Positions 25,101-37,297 of a DNA stretch of 64,000 nucleotides are shown piece by piece; the first letter of the stretch is position 1; each line of letters begins with the position of its first letter. The stretch is taken from assembly GCA_030267565.1 (NCBI GenBank), contig BRXU01000032.1, positions 1,054,001-1,118,000 on the forward strand. The letters run 5' to 3'. The position numbers and the translations under genes were made by a program. The notes under the pieces were generated by a model. That model did not search any database. It saw only the letters and a list, made by a program, of their open reading frames with translations, and had not been told where the DNA came from. The DNA is from Pleodorina starrii. Lineage: Eukaryota; Chlorophyta; Chlorophyceae; Chlamydomonadales; Volvocaceae.

Positions 25101-26554
25101 GAGGAGCCGCCGTCCCTAGTCAATGCATCCAGCTCTGCGTTCCTTCGCCAATCCACCTCGTCTCCCCTTCCCCCCTTTCATTGTACAGAACGGTCCCTCC
25201 AACCCTCCCCCCCCCACACACACAGGTCATCTCAATGGCCAATGAGCGGCTGAAGCAGCTGGAGGAGGGGCAGGCCGGGGTGGGTGAGGGGTGGGTGGGG
25301 AGGTGGAGGGGGGATGTGAGCGAATGTTCCGGTGAGGAAGGGTGAGGCCGGGCGTCGTTGGGAGTGCCGGGGCAGTGGTACTGGTACTGGTACTGGCAGG
25401 GGGGGGGGGGGTACTGGTCCAGACCGGCCCTCTGGGGAGCACCGCAGCCACCAGGGGTCCGGCCGCTGCTGCTGATGTTGAGAGGTCTCGGAGCTGAGGA
25501 CCGAGTGGTGCTCGGGTGGCTGTCCAGTGTTTCAGCCGCCATCGCCGATCCACACACACATACACACACACGTGCGCCCCCCCCCCCCCACCCACCCACC
25601 CCCCTGCCCGGCTGTGCAGCTGCAGGGCCCCGCTGCGAAACGCGCCCGCACCGACTCGGGGGCGGCTGGCCGGGGAGGGCAGCAGCAGCAGCAGGGGGAG
25701 GTGGAGGAGGCTCAGGCCGCAAAGGATGTGGAGGAGCTGCAGGTGGGAGGGGTGGAGGAGGAATGTGTGTGTGGGGGGGTGGGGGGGACGGAGTGAGGGG
25801 GCGAATGCCGCACAACATTGGAGGGGCAGCGCGGGCCTTGGACCCTTGGTGCGCGTCCCCCCCCTAGAGTTGCACCCATCCATCTATCGGGAGAGTGCTG
25901 CGGCGGCTGGAGATCGCAGCGCGTGCGTCCCCCTGGTCCGTTGTGCTGCTCTACTCGTGTTGAGCGCTGCCCTGCTGTGCACTCCCCCCTCCCATCCCGC
26001 CACGCCGGGTAGACAAGATCTACAGAAGCTAAGCACGCGCCTTTTTAGGAGTGTGTGTGTGTGGGAGGGGGGCTGCCGGCTACGTGTGACCAACCTTGAT
26101 GTGTGGTGCACCCCTCGCTGCTGCTCCTTCGTGTTTGGTACCCGGACCGTCCGTCGCCCCTGCCACCCATCCCTCGGGGGCACGAGGCGGAGTTGGCCAG
26201 CCCCCTCTCATTGCCCAGTCCACCTGTTCCTGCTCCCGACCTCCCCCACTCCCATTCCCGGCGGCTCCTCTCTTTCCCCTCGGTCAGCGTTCCCTGGAGC
26301 TGACCCCTCTCGGCCCAATAGCTTCATCCCCGCTGTCCCACCGCCGCCCCCGTCCCTGACCAACCCGCCTCCCTTCCTGGCCAACCCGCCTTCTCGTGCT
26401 CCCTCTCGTGCTCCCTCATGCCCCCCCCCCGCAGTCCTTCCTGGGCCGCTTCGCCTCCCTCCCTCTGGACGGCATGTCGGCCGGGGAGGCGGTGGCGGCG
26501 GTGGACCACTTGCTGACGGGCCTGCCGCCCAGACTGATGGCGGCGGCAAACTGA
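13106..26554 (+). CDS. MSH2: DNA mismatch repair protein MSH2, complete, 24 exons
   Basis: MSH2 pairs with MSH6 or MSH3 in the nucleus to recognise mismatches and loops. Exons, all GT-AG and in phase: 13106-13228, 13461-13493, 13812-14023, 14862-14982, 15539-15664, 16110-16250, 16672-16875, 17342-17416, 18060-18177, 18381-18537, 18727-18793, 19308-19430, 19731-19867, 20331-20457, 21076-21197, 22018-22068, 22484-22505, 22754-22861, 23458-23625, 24154-24345, 24841-24960, 25226-25279, 25620-25742, 26435-26554. They join to 947 aa, against 934 in human MSH2. Domains follow family order: mismatch-binding-like N-terminus (RFFDRK, YYSVHG), connector, lever and clamp (LLNRC, WLKQPL), then the ATPase with Walker [11 protein letters not shown] (about residues 676-684), [12 protein letters not shown], Walker [17 protein letters not shown] (about 754-769) and ATHFHELT. 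The C-terminal helix pair is kept, preceded by a Gln run and basic AKRAR. The ATG at 13106 gives [14 protein letters not shown], directly ahead of the conserved FF helix. Confidence 0.97.
15449..15527 (+). repeat. Minisatellite in MSH2 intron 4
   Basis: About three imperfect units of roughly 24 nt built on CCCTATCCCTGGTGGCCCTG lie just before the exon 5 acceptor (15538). Confidence 0.8.
17069..17101 (+). repeat. TCCG tetranucleotide run in MSH2 intron 7
   Basis: A nearly perfect run of GTCC/TCCG units lies between exons 7 and 8 of MSH2. Confidence 0.9.
17584..17623 (+). repeat. (GGTT)10 in MSH2 intron 8
   Basis: Ten tandem GGTT units lie in the intron between exons 8 and 9. On the transcribed RNA this is a GGUU tract, a possible two-quartet G-quadruplex former. 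Confidence 0.92.
22321..22368 (+). repeat. (TGTTCC)8 hexanucleotide array in MSH2 intron 16
   Basis: Eight perfect TGTTCC units lie upstream of the 22-nt exon 17. Confidence 0.95.
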
Positions 26555-27275
26555 CCAAGCGACGGACGGACGGACGGACGGAGGGGCAGCTGATGGACGG
26601 AATGAGGGGATGGCGCAGAACATGACATGACCAGACGTGACAGTTAGTTAAAATAACGTGTGCAAGGGGAGGGCCGGGTCAGAGGTGTGAAGGCGTGAAG
26701 GGATGCGCGCGTCTCGTAGGAATTGCGCGTGTCGGGGGCTGACAGCTGTAGCACCGGCGGCGCTTCCAAAGGCTGGCCGGTTGGCCGGTTGGGTACTGGG
26801 CCCCCAGATGGTGGCTCGGCCGTTTCTGGACCCAAAAGGATCTCCGCCCCAACAGTAGTGCGCCTGCGAAGCTCCGGCAGCAGGGACTGCGAATGGACCG
26901 TCTATCCTCGCGCACGTGCACCGCGTGTGTTGCCGACTGCCAACATCCACCCCCCCGGATGGGGCGAGTGTACATGTGTGTCATGTGGCACCAGCGCTAC
27001 GAGGCGAGTGGTGTTTGTGTTGACCATTTGTTACGTTTGTTGATGACTCCGTGCATTTTTGAGGTGATATATGGCACGTAGTTTTGCAGCGATGATCCAA
27101 CCCCCCTTGCCTCCGGGTGTGGAAGGGTTTTGGTAAGGTAGGCGGGCGGGGCAGGAGGCGGTTTGCTGGATGGGTTTATGGCTGCGCCTCTCTCCCCTCC
27201 CCTTGGATGTATGGTGCCATCCATCCATTCATTAACTCGGTGGGCACAATACTAGTTGGAGCTGAGGATGCGAAT

Positions 27276-27280
27276 TGTAA
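27276..27280 (+). terminator. TGTAA poly(A) signal, candidate for MSH2
   Basis: This is the first TGTAA after the MSH2 stop, 722 nt downstream. TGTAA is the usual poly(A) signal of volvocine algae and 3' UTRs of this length are ordinary there. The region 26555-27800 otherwise shows no gene. Confidence 0.45.
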
Positions 27281-27821
27281 CGCCCCGCGGTGCACGGACC
27301 CACACACGAGCAGTGTACGAACGAAGGCTTGTGCGCGCCGGTTATTAGCAGCCCTTCGATCGGCCGCTGCGCACATACGTCAGATGTATTACATGTTCAA
27401 ACCACTCTCTGCCAGTCACATCAGCGGCGAGTCTGCTCACAACCACATACACATACACACACGTACACGTCTCGCCATAACTCCTGGATTCCGATATCCA
27501 TCGCCAAACCCGGGGCGCGCTTCACCCGCCGACGCTCGACTAAAGGCGCCGACCCGCCATTACTGCTCATGGCGTCCCTTAATTGCCGGCCTGCTGTAAC
27601 GCGCACACAACGATGCCTATATATCTTGCCAGCAGGCACCACTGCCGCCTCACTCACTCATTCGCACAAACCGCGCAGTATTATTGGTGCTATGCTGGGA
27701 TCGTAGCCGCAAAATGCACGCAGTAGTAACAGGTTTTAGGGCATGCGGCTTCTACTATCAGTCCTTCGGTCGCTGTGTTTCATGTCGCGTCTCCAACAAA
27801 GGCCTGATCATACCAGGTGGA

Positions 27822-27826
27822 TTACA
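27822..27826 (-). terminator. TGTAA poly(A) signal of the minus-strand gene at 28-30 kb
   Basis: Read on the minus strand this is TGTAA, about 100 nt past the TAA stop at 27928-27930. Together with the TATA box at 29901 it frames a compact transcription unit. Confidence 0.6.
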
Positions 27827-27927
27827 TCGACAGCAGCCCTGCGGACCAAGCATTCGCCACCTATGCATGCCAACAAACGTGAAGGGAGCGTACTTCGAAG
27901 CGAGGGACACCTTGAGTTGCTAGCTCC

Positions 27928-28605
27928 TTACGCAAGAACGCGCCCCATCGCATTGTTGTCGCCGTCTTCCTCAGCGGCCCTGTCCGCGCCGCCCATGCCG
28001 GACCACCGCAGAGGGGCAGCGCTGCCCTCCCCGGCGGCGACGAACACGCCCTTGTTCCCGATGAACGAGGCGCCGAGCAGCGGCAGGTCGTCCTCCCCCT
28101 GCTCCTCATTCTCGCGCTCACAGTCCTCATCACTGTCGTACGAGCTGGCGGTGTCGGAGGCGGTGCGAGTGGAGGAGGAGGCGGCGGAGGAGGAGGCGGT
28201 GCTGGCCGAGGGGGACACAGAGGTGGTGGTGGCGGTGGCGGCCTCACGCTCAGATGCGGTGGTGAAGGTCGATACCGTGGAGCCGCAGGCACTGGTCGTA
28301 GCGCTGGCGGCGGGGGTGGTGGCGGGGGCGGGGATGGTGGCGAAGGTGATGGCGGCGGCGATGGTGGTGGTGGTAGTCGTGGGGGCCGCAAAGCGTGACG
28401 GCGGCGGTGAGGCCGGGCGCGAGGGCGTGACCAAGCGGCGGGATGATACCGACGAGCCGGCGGAAGGGAAGGTCAGGCGCGACACGGAGGCTTCGGCACA
28501 GGCGGCGAGCTTGGCGAGGAGCTGGGTGTTGGCCCGCTGCGCTGGGGTTGGGACGGACAAGTCGCCGGTGGAGCCGTCGGTGGAGCGCGGAATGGCGGCG
28601 GTGGC

Positions 28606-28665
<60 letters not shown>

Positions 28666-29772
28666 AGCGGTCATGTCGACGGAGGCGGCTACTGAGGCAG
28701 CGAGGGCGCTGTACCGCTGCGGCTGTGCCAGCCGGGGCCGCGCCAGCCCGCCGGGTGAGACGCGGATGCCGCTGTGCACTCGCAGGGGCGGTGCAGCTCC
28801 TCGCGTGGGGCTGCCACGAGTGAGGCCGGACACCAGCTGGGCGGTGGCGCGGCGCGGTTCGGCGGCCTTGAGGGCGACGGGGTCAGAGGGCTTGTACGAG
28901 AGCTGCGCGCGCGGATGGCAGGCGGGGAGGGCGGGGAGGAAAACGGCGGGTCAGCAGGATGGAAGCGAGTGGGCAATCGTTGTGTGAGACAACGAGGGTT
29001 CCCGCTTCGAGGTGCAAATGGATGGGGGTTTGTGAGAGGGGAGGTATCGTATGCTGCTGCTTATCGGTTCCCGCTGGGCGCACTGGCAGGTACGATGGTA
29101 GACGCATGGATGGCAGCCAAGCCGGTACGTAGGTATGCGCACCCACCGCACGCACGGTGCAACATGTAACAAAGCTTCTCCCCGTCAGCCTAGCCGCCGG
29201 GATACCACAGTGGATGCCAAAGCGCGACGCATACCCAGCCCCATACCAAACAGCGGTCCACATCCCAATGCACATATGGGTACATCGTAATACAGCGGTT
29301 CCTTATGGATGGTGCGGGCAGGCAGGGCGCACGCGGGCACACAGAGCAGGTGGCACCAGCGGGCCGAACACCGAACACGTACGGACTTCGAACAAGGGTC
29401 TGCCGGAATTTCACACACCTGCCACGCAGGCTTCGAAGGAAGGTGTTGCGCTGCCAGCTTGCTCTGTGGCCTGTTGCTGCCAAGATCTTGAGCGGCCTGC
29501 AATGCGCACCCGAAGTCGCAACCTTGGGTTCAGTACCGAAAAAACCGCAGCTATTCTATAATATGAAATACTGGATGCATCAAATCGATGCTTAAGTTCT
29601 GCTCCCTGGCCGAACGCAAAAGGCGCTAGCTCACCATGATGCCGCCGCGCGGAGCAACAGCGGCCATTCTCGCGCCGGCAGAAGCACACCCCACAGTCTT
29701 CGAGACTGTGACTTTGCCAGCAGTTATGCGGGCCTGCTGAGGCTTGCTGGTCAGGACGTGACGCGAAGCCAT
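27928..29772 (-). CDS. Low-complexity Ser/Thr/Ala-rich protein of unknown function
   Basis: The model has two exons on the minus strand: 29772-29635 (46 codons, starting MASRHVLTSKPQQARITAGK) and 28902-27928 (324 codons plus TAA). The intron begins GTGAGC and ends GCGCAG, and both sides are phase 0. Total is 370 aa. The second exon starts LSYKPSDPVALKAAEPRR and passes through poly-Ala and Thr/Ser-rich tracts. It then has an acidic cluster (YDSDEDCERENEEQGEDD) and ends in the ordinary-looking segment LLGASFIGNKGVFVAAGEG. Codons on this strand are strongly GC-ending, whereas the overlapping plus-strand frame gives implausible low-complexity peptide. No domain is recognised; most of it looks disordered. 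An additional exon inside the 732-nt intron cannot be excluded. Confidence 0.6.
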
Positions 29773-29900
29773 TTCCAATGTCTCACTGACCACGTAGAGC
29801 TTGCTGGCCTTGGAGGGCAATTAATTGACTTTGAAAAGTAACAAATTTGTATTTGAGTATGTTTGGGTGAATTGGAGAGAGTTTTGTGCGTCCGAGGCGG

Positions 29901-29908
29901 CTTTTATA
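29901..29908 (-). promoter_or_regulatory. TATA box (TATAAAAG) for the minus-strand gene at 28-30 kb
   Basis: A perfect TATAAAAG on the minus strand lies about 130 bp before the proposed ATG at 29772. It implies a start site near 29875 and a leader of about 100 nt. Confidence 0.6.
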
Positions 29909-30947
29909 GGATTGATGAATAAGGCGCTTGCGGCCCTGGAACAGGAGCAGAACGGCTTACGCACATGGGCGGGCCCTGACGTGGTCCTTTCCAATTTCCT
30001 AAAACCGACACCATGTAAGGAATGCTGCACGCGGCATTTGGAAGCCAGGCAGGCAAAACGCGGCTGGCTGGGAGATAGAGCGAGGTAGGTGTGACTGACC
30101 CGTTGGGTTTCGCGAAAAGGACTCAAACCACGTAGTATTGTACGTTTGGACCTTGATTCAACATCCAATCCCAGCTACTCCAAATTGCGAGTTCGCCGAC
30201 CGACCGGCGTGCAGTACGTAGGCCCGACCTGCCCGGCGCGCGCGCAATGAGTGTGTGTTTTGTCGCGTGCACGGATGAGAAAAGGGACGGCACGCGCTCC
30301 CCTCCTTGCAACACGCCTGTACGTGTACGCGGTCGCGCGAGCGGCAGTCATCATGCCTGAAAGCGAGCCAGCACCACCAGCGACGACCCCCAGTCGGTAC
30401 CTCGCTACGTACCAGCCTGCAGCAGGTTGCGAATGCGAATGAAGCAGCGGGAGGGCTGGGCGGATACACGGCAGGTTGCAAAGCGAACCAGACGGGAGCC
30501 GCGCGCGCGTGACGGAGGTCCTGCACCAGTTTGCGTGCGTGCGCACATGCAGCCCTATGCAGCCGTGCCCATCCAGCTGCTGCTGCGGGTGCTGTGTGGC
30601 CCATACAAACATACGGTACAGAAACACGGTGCGTGGGTCATTTAGCCGCCGGTCAGTCAGTGCGATGCAAACCACGCACCACCACGGGGCAAAAACGCAC
30701 GAGGCCTCTGCCGGATGGATAACCGCGAGGAAGTCATTCGCTCGTTGGCCTAATAATGTATTCGGTACGAGTTTTGTTCCGCGCCCGCGTTGATAGTCAT
30801 TGCTGAATGAATGAGGGGATTAGATACGCAGGTGCGTGATGATGAGGGGAGGCAGCTGCTGGAATCCGTACTTGGCGCCGCCGCCGTACGTATTTCATAA
30901 AAGTCAGGCCCTAATAATAATCCGGAGCTGGTTAATATCCTTATTAA

Positions 30948-31799
30948 ATGCCGCGTGCAAATCTGTCCGGGGCAACTCAGCAGGTAAACCGCCCAAGTAA
31001 CAGAAACCCATGTTCCGGCCCGCCCCGACCACTGCTGCACAGGCCTGCCGTATCGCTCATCATATGCATGACACTGATGATCTCACTCCGCCTTCTTGCA
31101 AACCCAAACTCTTTGCGTTCCACCGCTTTAGCTCATCAGCTCGTACGCCTACCTGGACCAGCAGACGATGACGGGAGCCATCCACCGGGGGAAGGGGCGT
31201 GTGCGCTTTTACACGTATTCCAACCGAACTGCGCAACCCAGCCTCGAAGTGTTCTACGTGTCCGTCGCGTGTGCCTCCCATCTTTCCAGTCAGTGCGTGC
31301 GCTGTCGACAGTGTCGTTATCTTAATGGGGCATTTGTTAGCCATTATTGGCCCTCCGGCTCGTATGGCCAACACTTGTTTTCTCGTTGCAGCTCACAGCG
31401 AAGCCCTTCCGCGACCCTTGCCCGACTACTGGTGTATGTGGACAGAAACAGCAAAGCGAATAACAACATCATTGACGTGAGCGCCCTCGCTCGGAAGCCA
31501 CATACGTACGCCTGTGCACGCACGCACGCATGCAGGGGTCCCCGCCGTACGCGCCGTACGTATGCCCTAAACCACTCATGCTGCGTCGCCGACTGCGCCC
31601 TTTCGTGTCTCGCTCCCACCGCTAGCTGTATCAAAGCGTTGGTTACATCTCTCTACAATTGGCAGACAAGGTCACGGCCCAGCCCACGGCCAGCCTGAGA
31701 CCCCCCTGCTGCTGGCACAAGTCCTTCATTTCCCCAACTGTCACAACCAGTCTTACAACAGCCATAACGAGAACTGGAATGGAACAATCACAACAATGA
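30948..31799 (+). CDS. Hypothetical small protein, tentative four-exon model
   Basis: The exons proposed are 30948-30983 (MPRANLSGATQQ), 31132-31268, 31392-31476 and 31626-31799, giving 143 aa with stop TGA. Each intron is GT-AG and all phases join. Coding is suggested by GC3-biased codons in exon 2 (LISSYAYLDQQTMTGAIHRG, then KGRVRFYTYSN) and by sensible peptide in exons 3 and 4 (LVYVDRNSKANNNIID joined to LYQSVGYISLQLADKV). The exon 2 donor and exon 3 acceptor have alternatives that shift a few residues. A TATA-like CATAAAAG sits at about 30894-30901. I recognise no family. The gene is tail to tail with the ligase gene, and the likely ligase poly(A) signal (TTACA on this strand, 31753-31757) falls inside its last exon. 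Confidence 0.38.
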
Positions 31800-32370
31800 C
31801 GTGGCAGTGCGCTAGTTCCGAGCGCGGCGAAAGGAGCGACAACACAACTGCAGCAGCAGCAGCAGTCCCCGGCGCGACCGCGCACTGCACTGCATTGCGG
31901 GGTTTTGGGCCTTGCCGCCCGTCAAGCCCGGGTGAAAGGCTGCGAATCCGCCTGCGATCGACGCTCGAGGTTCCGGTTGCAATTCAATTTGTTTGGTAAT
32001 TGTTCCTATTGTCCTCCCTACCACCCACATGCACCTGGCCCCGTCACCTCCGTCGGCAGTCACCTCCTCCGTCCTCCCCCTCATCCCTCGCTCCCTTCCG
32101 CCCCCCCTCCTCCATCCCCCGTTCCCTCCCCCCTCCTCCATCCCCACCCACCGACCCCACTCCCGCTCTCATCGGCCCCCCGGCTGCAGCCCCGCGGTCA
32201 TCATCCCCCTGCAGCGTCACGCCCTGGGGCCCCCCAGCAGCCAAACACCGTGCCACACATCCACCCACTCCACCACCCCACCGCGGCTGCGGCCGGATCC
32301 CTTGCACCGCCCCGCGGACTCCATCCCTGTTGCTGTCGCGGCCGCCGCCGGACTGCGGCCCAGCTCGTTC
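31800..32370. other. Convergent 3' region between the small gene and LIG6
   Basis: C-rich DNA without a recognised gene. It should hold the 3' UTR of LIG6 on the minus strand and that of the small gene on the plus strand. Confidence 0.5.
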
Positions 32371-35300
32371 TCATTCTCGTCCTCGTCCTCGCCCTCGTGG
32401 GGCCGCTCCCTGTTGAGCCTGAGGCTGAGGCTGAGTCGCCACCACTTTGCGTGTCTGCTTGTTGTACAGGTCAACGATGTCGTACGGGGTGGTTGCGTCC
32501 TCGGGGCGCTTGTCATCGCGGATGCGGATGAATCTGCGGCCGACAGCCGACAGCCGTCCGTCCGGGGGTGGGGTGGGTGGGGTGGGTGGGTGGAAGGTGA
32601 AGGCGGCAGGAGAATGGAGCGGGGAGAGGGTTATCCGCGGGTCAGTCATCACTCCCAACGTCCCAACTGGTCGCAACCGCAGCTCCGCCCCACCTCCGCC
32701 GCAATCCGCCCGCATCCACCCATCCATCCATCCAAGGGGGAGAGGCGGCCGGCCGCTACACAGGCGCCGCAGCGCGCTCCAAAGCAGTTGCACGGGGAGT
32801 GGCTCGGGCGGCCATGCCAACACAAACCCCGACCCCCGACCCCCGACCCCCGAGCCAACGCCCGGCCTCTGTTTGCAGCCGCCCTGATGGAGCCCAGCGG
32901 CATGCAGGATCCAGGATTCAGGATCCAGCACTATTCCGACAGACGACACAGCACGACGCAGGTGCACCCTGTCACCCGGCACTGCGGACCCACCCACCCA
33001 CCCACCCACCCACCCACCCACCCACCCACCCACCCACCCACCCACCCACCCACCCACCCACCCACCCACCCACCCACCCACCCACCCACCCACCCACCCA
33101 CCCACCCACCCACCCACCCACCCACCCACCCACCCACCCACCCACCCACCCACCCACCCACCCACCCACCCACCCACCCACCCACCCACCCACCCACCCA
33201 CCCAGCCATGGGACGTACCTCGGGAAGCGCAGCCCCACTCCCCTGTCCGGGTGGAGGCGGCCCGCAGCGGCTCGGTGCACCGGGGAGAGCGTCAGGTCTG
33301 TGACAGACCGCACACCACATACACACACACACGTACACATGCGTTGAGAGGGAGGGAGGGAGGGAGGGACGGAAGGAGCCAGGATATGTGCCGTACAGCC
33401 GACGTTTCTCTGCATCCACGCACATCGTACATACACAGCTACACACTCTTTACGGTGCTCGCTGATCTTCATCTGCCGCTCTTCCCGCAGAGGACCTCTC
33501 GGCGGTTGCTTTCCGCGGTTCGGCGCCGCTGCCGTATCTTGATGCCATGTGAGATCAAAAGGTCGAGGGAGGGGATGGCGGTTACCTGCGGCGCTGAGGC
33601 AACCGACCCCCCGCAGCCGACGACCCCCACGTGGACAGCGCTGTGCGGACACACACGGACACACAATACACACACACTGCCACATGCGCGCAGTGGCGTT
33701 GTACACGATGTGGTGTTGGCAGTGCGGTCGTGCCCCTACACGGCGCCGCCCCCTCCTCCCTGCTCCCCGCACCCGCACCTGCTCCCCTCAGCTCCCACAC
33801 CTCGGTGGGTTCGAACCACACGCTGGGCCGCTCGGCCGTGTTGTAGTAGGGCTTGGGGCCTGACCAGGGGGGGAGGGAGAGGGAGAGGTGTGCGGAGAGT
33901 CACCGAGGGAACACCGCCTGGCAGGAGATTAATGGGTGTTTGAAAGGGGTGCGGCGGAGGGGGCCGGATAGGCAACCCGACGGACCGCCCCGACAGCCCA
34001 GCGCTCCCCCGTGAAGAGATGGCAGAAGAGGGAGTGATGTGGCGCCGTTTGGCCGCCCTCCCCCTTCCCGGCCGCCCCACACGGTGCGGTTCGGTTCAGT
34101 GCGGTGAGGACCACAGACGAGCTCCGCAGTTCGCTTCTCTACTCCATCCTATCTTTCCAGGCCACCCCCATCCCCCCCCACACCCTCAACCCCCCCCCCA
34201 ACCCCCCCCCCCCACCCCACCCACCCCTACCCGGTATGATGGTCGCCCCCAGCCTCTCCCGGGCCGCCTTGTAGAATTCGTCACTGAATCCGCTCATGCA
34301 GCGGCACAGGCTCTGGAACTCCTCTCGCTCCGGGTCGTACACCGCCAGCAGGAAGGGACTGAACCACTTGACCTGGAGGGGGGGCGGGGCGGGGCGGCCG
34401 CGGGGGGCGGGGGGGGGGGGCATGGAGGCATGGAGGCATGAGCGTGTCAGGGCGGTAGTTGGGGTGAAGGGTGGGGCCCCCGGGGGCGGGGCCTGCCGTG
34501 GGAGGACGGAAGGGAGGGAGGGGAGCGGGGCCAGGGAGGGGAGGGAAGTTGGCGGGTCGGGTGAATCGGGCGCTCCGAAAGGCCCCGAAAGGCCCCGGCC
34601 TCGAAGCCGATCCCCCTGGTCGGACTGAGACCGACACCTCCGTCTGCCTCTGGTACTGGTACTGGTAGTGGGGAGAGCGCCCCTCGCTAGGCCGGGAAAC
34701 GGGCAATGTTGCCTGGAAGGGGAAGGGAAAGGTGCCCCCACACCTCTACACCTCACCCCACCCCACCCCGGGGTGGCAGTCGGTCGGCCGGCCTGTCATT
34801 CATCCGTGACTCCCCCACGACCACTCCACCCCCACCCCACCCCCATCCCCACCCCATACCGACCAATTCACTCTCCCGGCCAATGTCCCATCCATCCGCG
34901 GACGCCTCATCCCCCCCCTTTCCACCCCCCCCACCTTGCGCCCCTGTCCGAACCAGGCCCCGATGGGCACCACATCCAAACTGTCCCGCAGTCCCTCCAC
35001 ATAGTCACACTTGAGCTGGGGGGTGGAGGGGAGGGGGAGGGCGGGGGTGGAGGGGGTGGTGTAAAGGGTTTGAGAGGGACAGAAAAGAGAGCGCTGCTGG
35101 CCAGCAAGCCGCCCTACCCCGTTACGATGTCGTACGGCGTACGGCAGCCCGTATTGAGAAGGGATGATGATCGCGCCATCCCCTCCCCCTACTGCACTGC
35201 GCAGGAGGAGACGTGGGTTCGTTCCGGCGCCCCAACACTTGGCGCCGCAGCGTCACGACTAAACCCCTGCAGCCGCCCGAACCCACAGCCCCACAGCCCC

Positions 35301-37256
35301 ACAGCCCCACCTGACGCCCCCTCCATTCAGGTTCCAGGAAGCCCGGATAAGCCACCCGACCCGACCCGACCCGACCCGACCCGACCCCCCGGGGGGCCGT
35401 CCCTTCCCACCTTGATCCAGCTCTCGCTCCGGCGGCTGGGCTCGTAAGCGGCGCCGCCGTCCAACCGTTTCAGCATAAGGCCTGCGGAGACGCGTTGGCG
35501 GGCATTAGCGCCGTACAAGAGGACGAGCACGTATGTCGTACATGGCGACGCCGGGGCCCAAATCACGCCGGGCGAAGGCATCCTGTCATCATCCTCCCAC
35601 TCACCACCACGAGGGGGGTAGTGGGTGTGGAAGCGGGAGCGGGTGTAGCGGCGCAACTGCGGGACAGACGCCGGGACTAGAGTGCCGTACCGTACCGCTA
35701 GAGGCCCCGGCGGACGAAACTGCGCAACGCAACGTGTGTGGAAACGGAACCGGAACCCGGCCCGCCCCCTGCACCGCATGAGCCTGGGCCCCCCCGACCC
35801 GACGTCACCGCCCCGCATTCATCCCCCCCCCAACACACATTCACACACCCATGAACCGTACGACAGTATCATATGCCGTACCTTCCGCGCCGGCGTTGAC
35901 GGCCTGCAGCAGCATGTCGTACACCGCGTCCGACACGGGCGCCACCACCGGGGTCCCGACGGGCGGCAGCGCCTCCTCCACCTCCGCCGACTGCCCACAC
36001 GGCGCCACGTCGGCGTTGTCCCCGATGACCCCACACGAATCGACCCTCAGCCCCTCAGCCGCCGCCGCCGCCCCCGCCTGGCCTCCTCTCCCGCCCTCGC
36101 CTCGCTGACCTCCAGGGTCCTGTCCGTCATCACCGCCGCCGTCACCTTCACCTTCGTCGTCATCCTCCTCGTCGACGGCCAGATCCAGGACCTCGCTTAC
36201 GGCTGTCACGGCGGTGGAAGCGCCGCCGCCTCCGCCGGCTCCGCCTCCGCCGCCGGTGCCGGTGCCGGTGCGGCTGCGGCGCGTGTTGGTCACGGCCATC
36301 CGACCCACCGCGGTCGCCACGTCCTCTGCCGACCTCGCGCCTCGCTCCCCCGGCGCGGGCCAAATCCGCACCGGCGTCGCCGCCGCTGCGTCCGCGTCGT
36401 CGCCGTCGCCGCCGCCGCCCTTCGCCGCCTCCGCCGCCACCGCCGCCTCCGTGGATGTGCGCTCCGTCGCCATCTTGGCCCCCGCTGTTGGCTCCCTCGG
36501 TGTTGGCCGCTGTGGTCTCCCGGGTGGTGTCCCGGCCTCCATCTCCACCGCGGTTGCCAGCATCACCCGGCCGGGGGACAAGCCGGGCAGGACAGAGGGC
36601 AGCAGCGAGCGGCGCTCGCGCAGGGGCCTGGAGGGGTTTAGGCGGGGGGGAGGGGAGGGGGAGGGGGAGGGGCCTTTGTTGCAAAGGTGCGGGCGGCAAA
36701 CACTCTGCGCTGCCTCTGCCGGGACCCTCGTGAACAATGGGAAACATGTCCTCTACTCAACAATGACCCCCGTCCATGGCCCCCCTCCGCCCGGCTTTAC
36801 GGACGTCCGCGCCAGGTCAGGTCAGGTCACCCTACAGGCTGTGGCTGTGGCTGTGGCTGTGGGGACACCCCTGTCCCGCCACCAGATCAGTCACCAGGGC
36901 ACCAGACCCGCTGCCCCCCCTCCAGCCTGTCAGCGCCCCGGTCCCCTCTCCTCCCCAAAACCCTTCCCCCCTCCCCCCCCCCGGACCCACCTGTTGAGCA
37001 GCGACTGGCCGTTCCAACAGATCAGATCGAATACGAACACGCACACCTGCACTGTTACCTGGGGCGGAGGGGAGGGAGGGAAGGGGGAGGGGGGAGACAC
37101 AAGGACGGATGTGAAGGCGCAGCCGGGGCAGGAAGGGAGGCGCTTGTTGGGACCCAATCAGCAGGGCAGTCCTGATGCGGAACTGACAGGAGGGTGGGGC
37201 GGGTGGGGCCGAGGGCGGTGGGGGCAGAGGGCAAAGGGAGGGGATGGGGAGACGTT

Positions 37257-37297
<41 letters not shown>

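Noticed and set aside
27743..28987. 414-aa plus-strand open frame, Val/Ala-rich
   Set aside because: Antisense to the minus-strand gene, whose codon use, TATA box and poly(A) signal are all consistent. The plus frame gives repetitive Ala/Val peptide.
31993..33303. 436-aa plus-strand open frame with a long Thr-His-Pro-Pro repeat
   Set aside because: It is the translation of the CCCA array in LIG6 intron 17 plus antisense of ligase exons 17 and 18. Every frame of a 4-nt repeat without a stop stays open.
33810..33825. GGTTCGAACC read as a tRNA T-loop B-box
   Set aside because: It lies inside LIG6 exon 16 (encoding the VWFEPTE segment) and no cloverleaf can be drawn around it. I found no convincing tRNA in the window.
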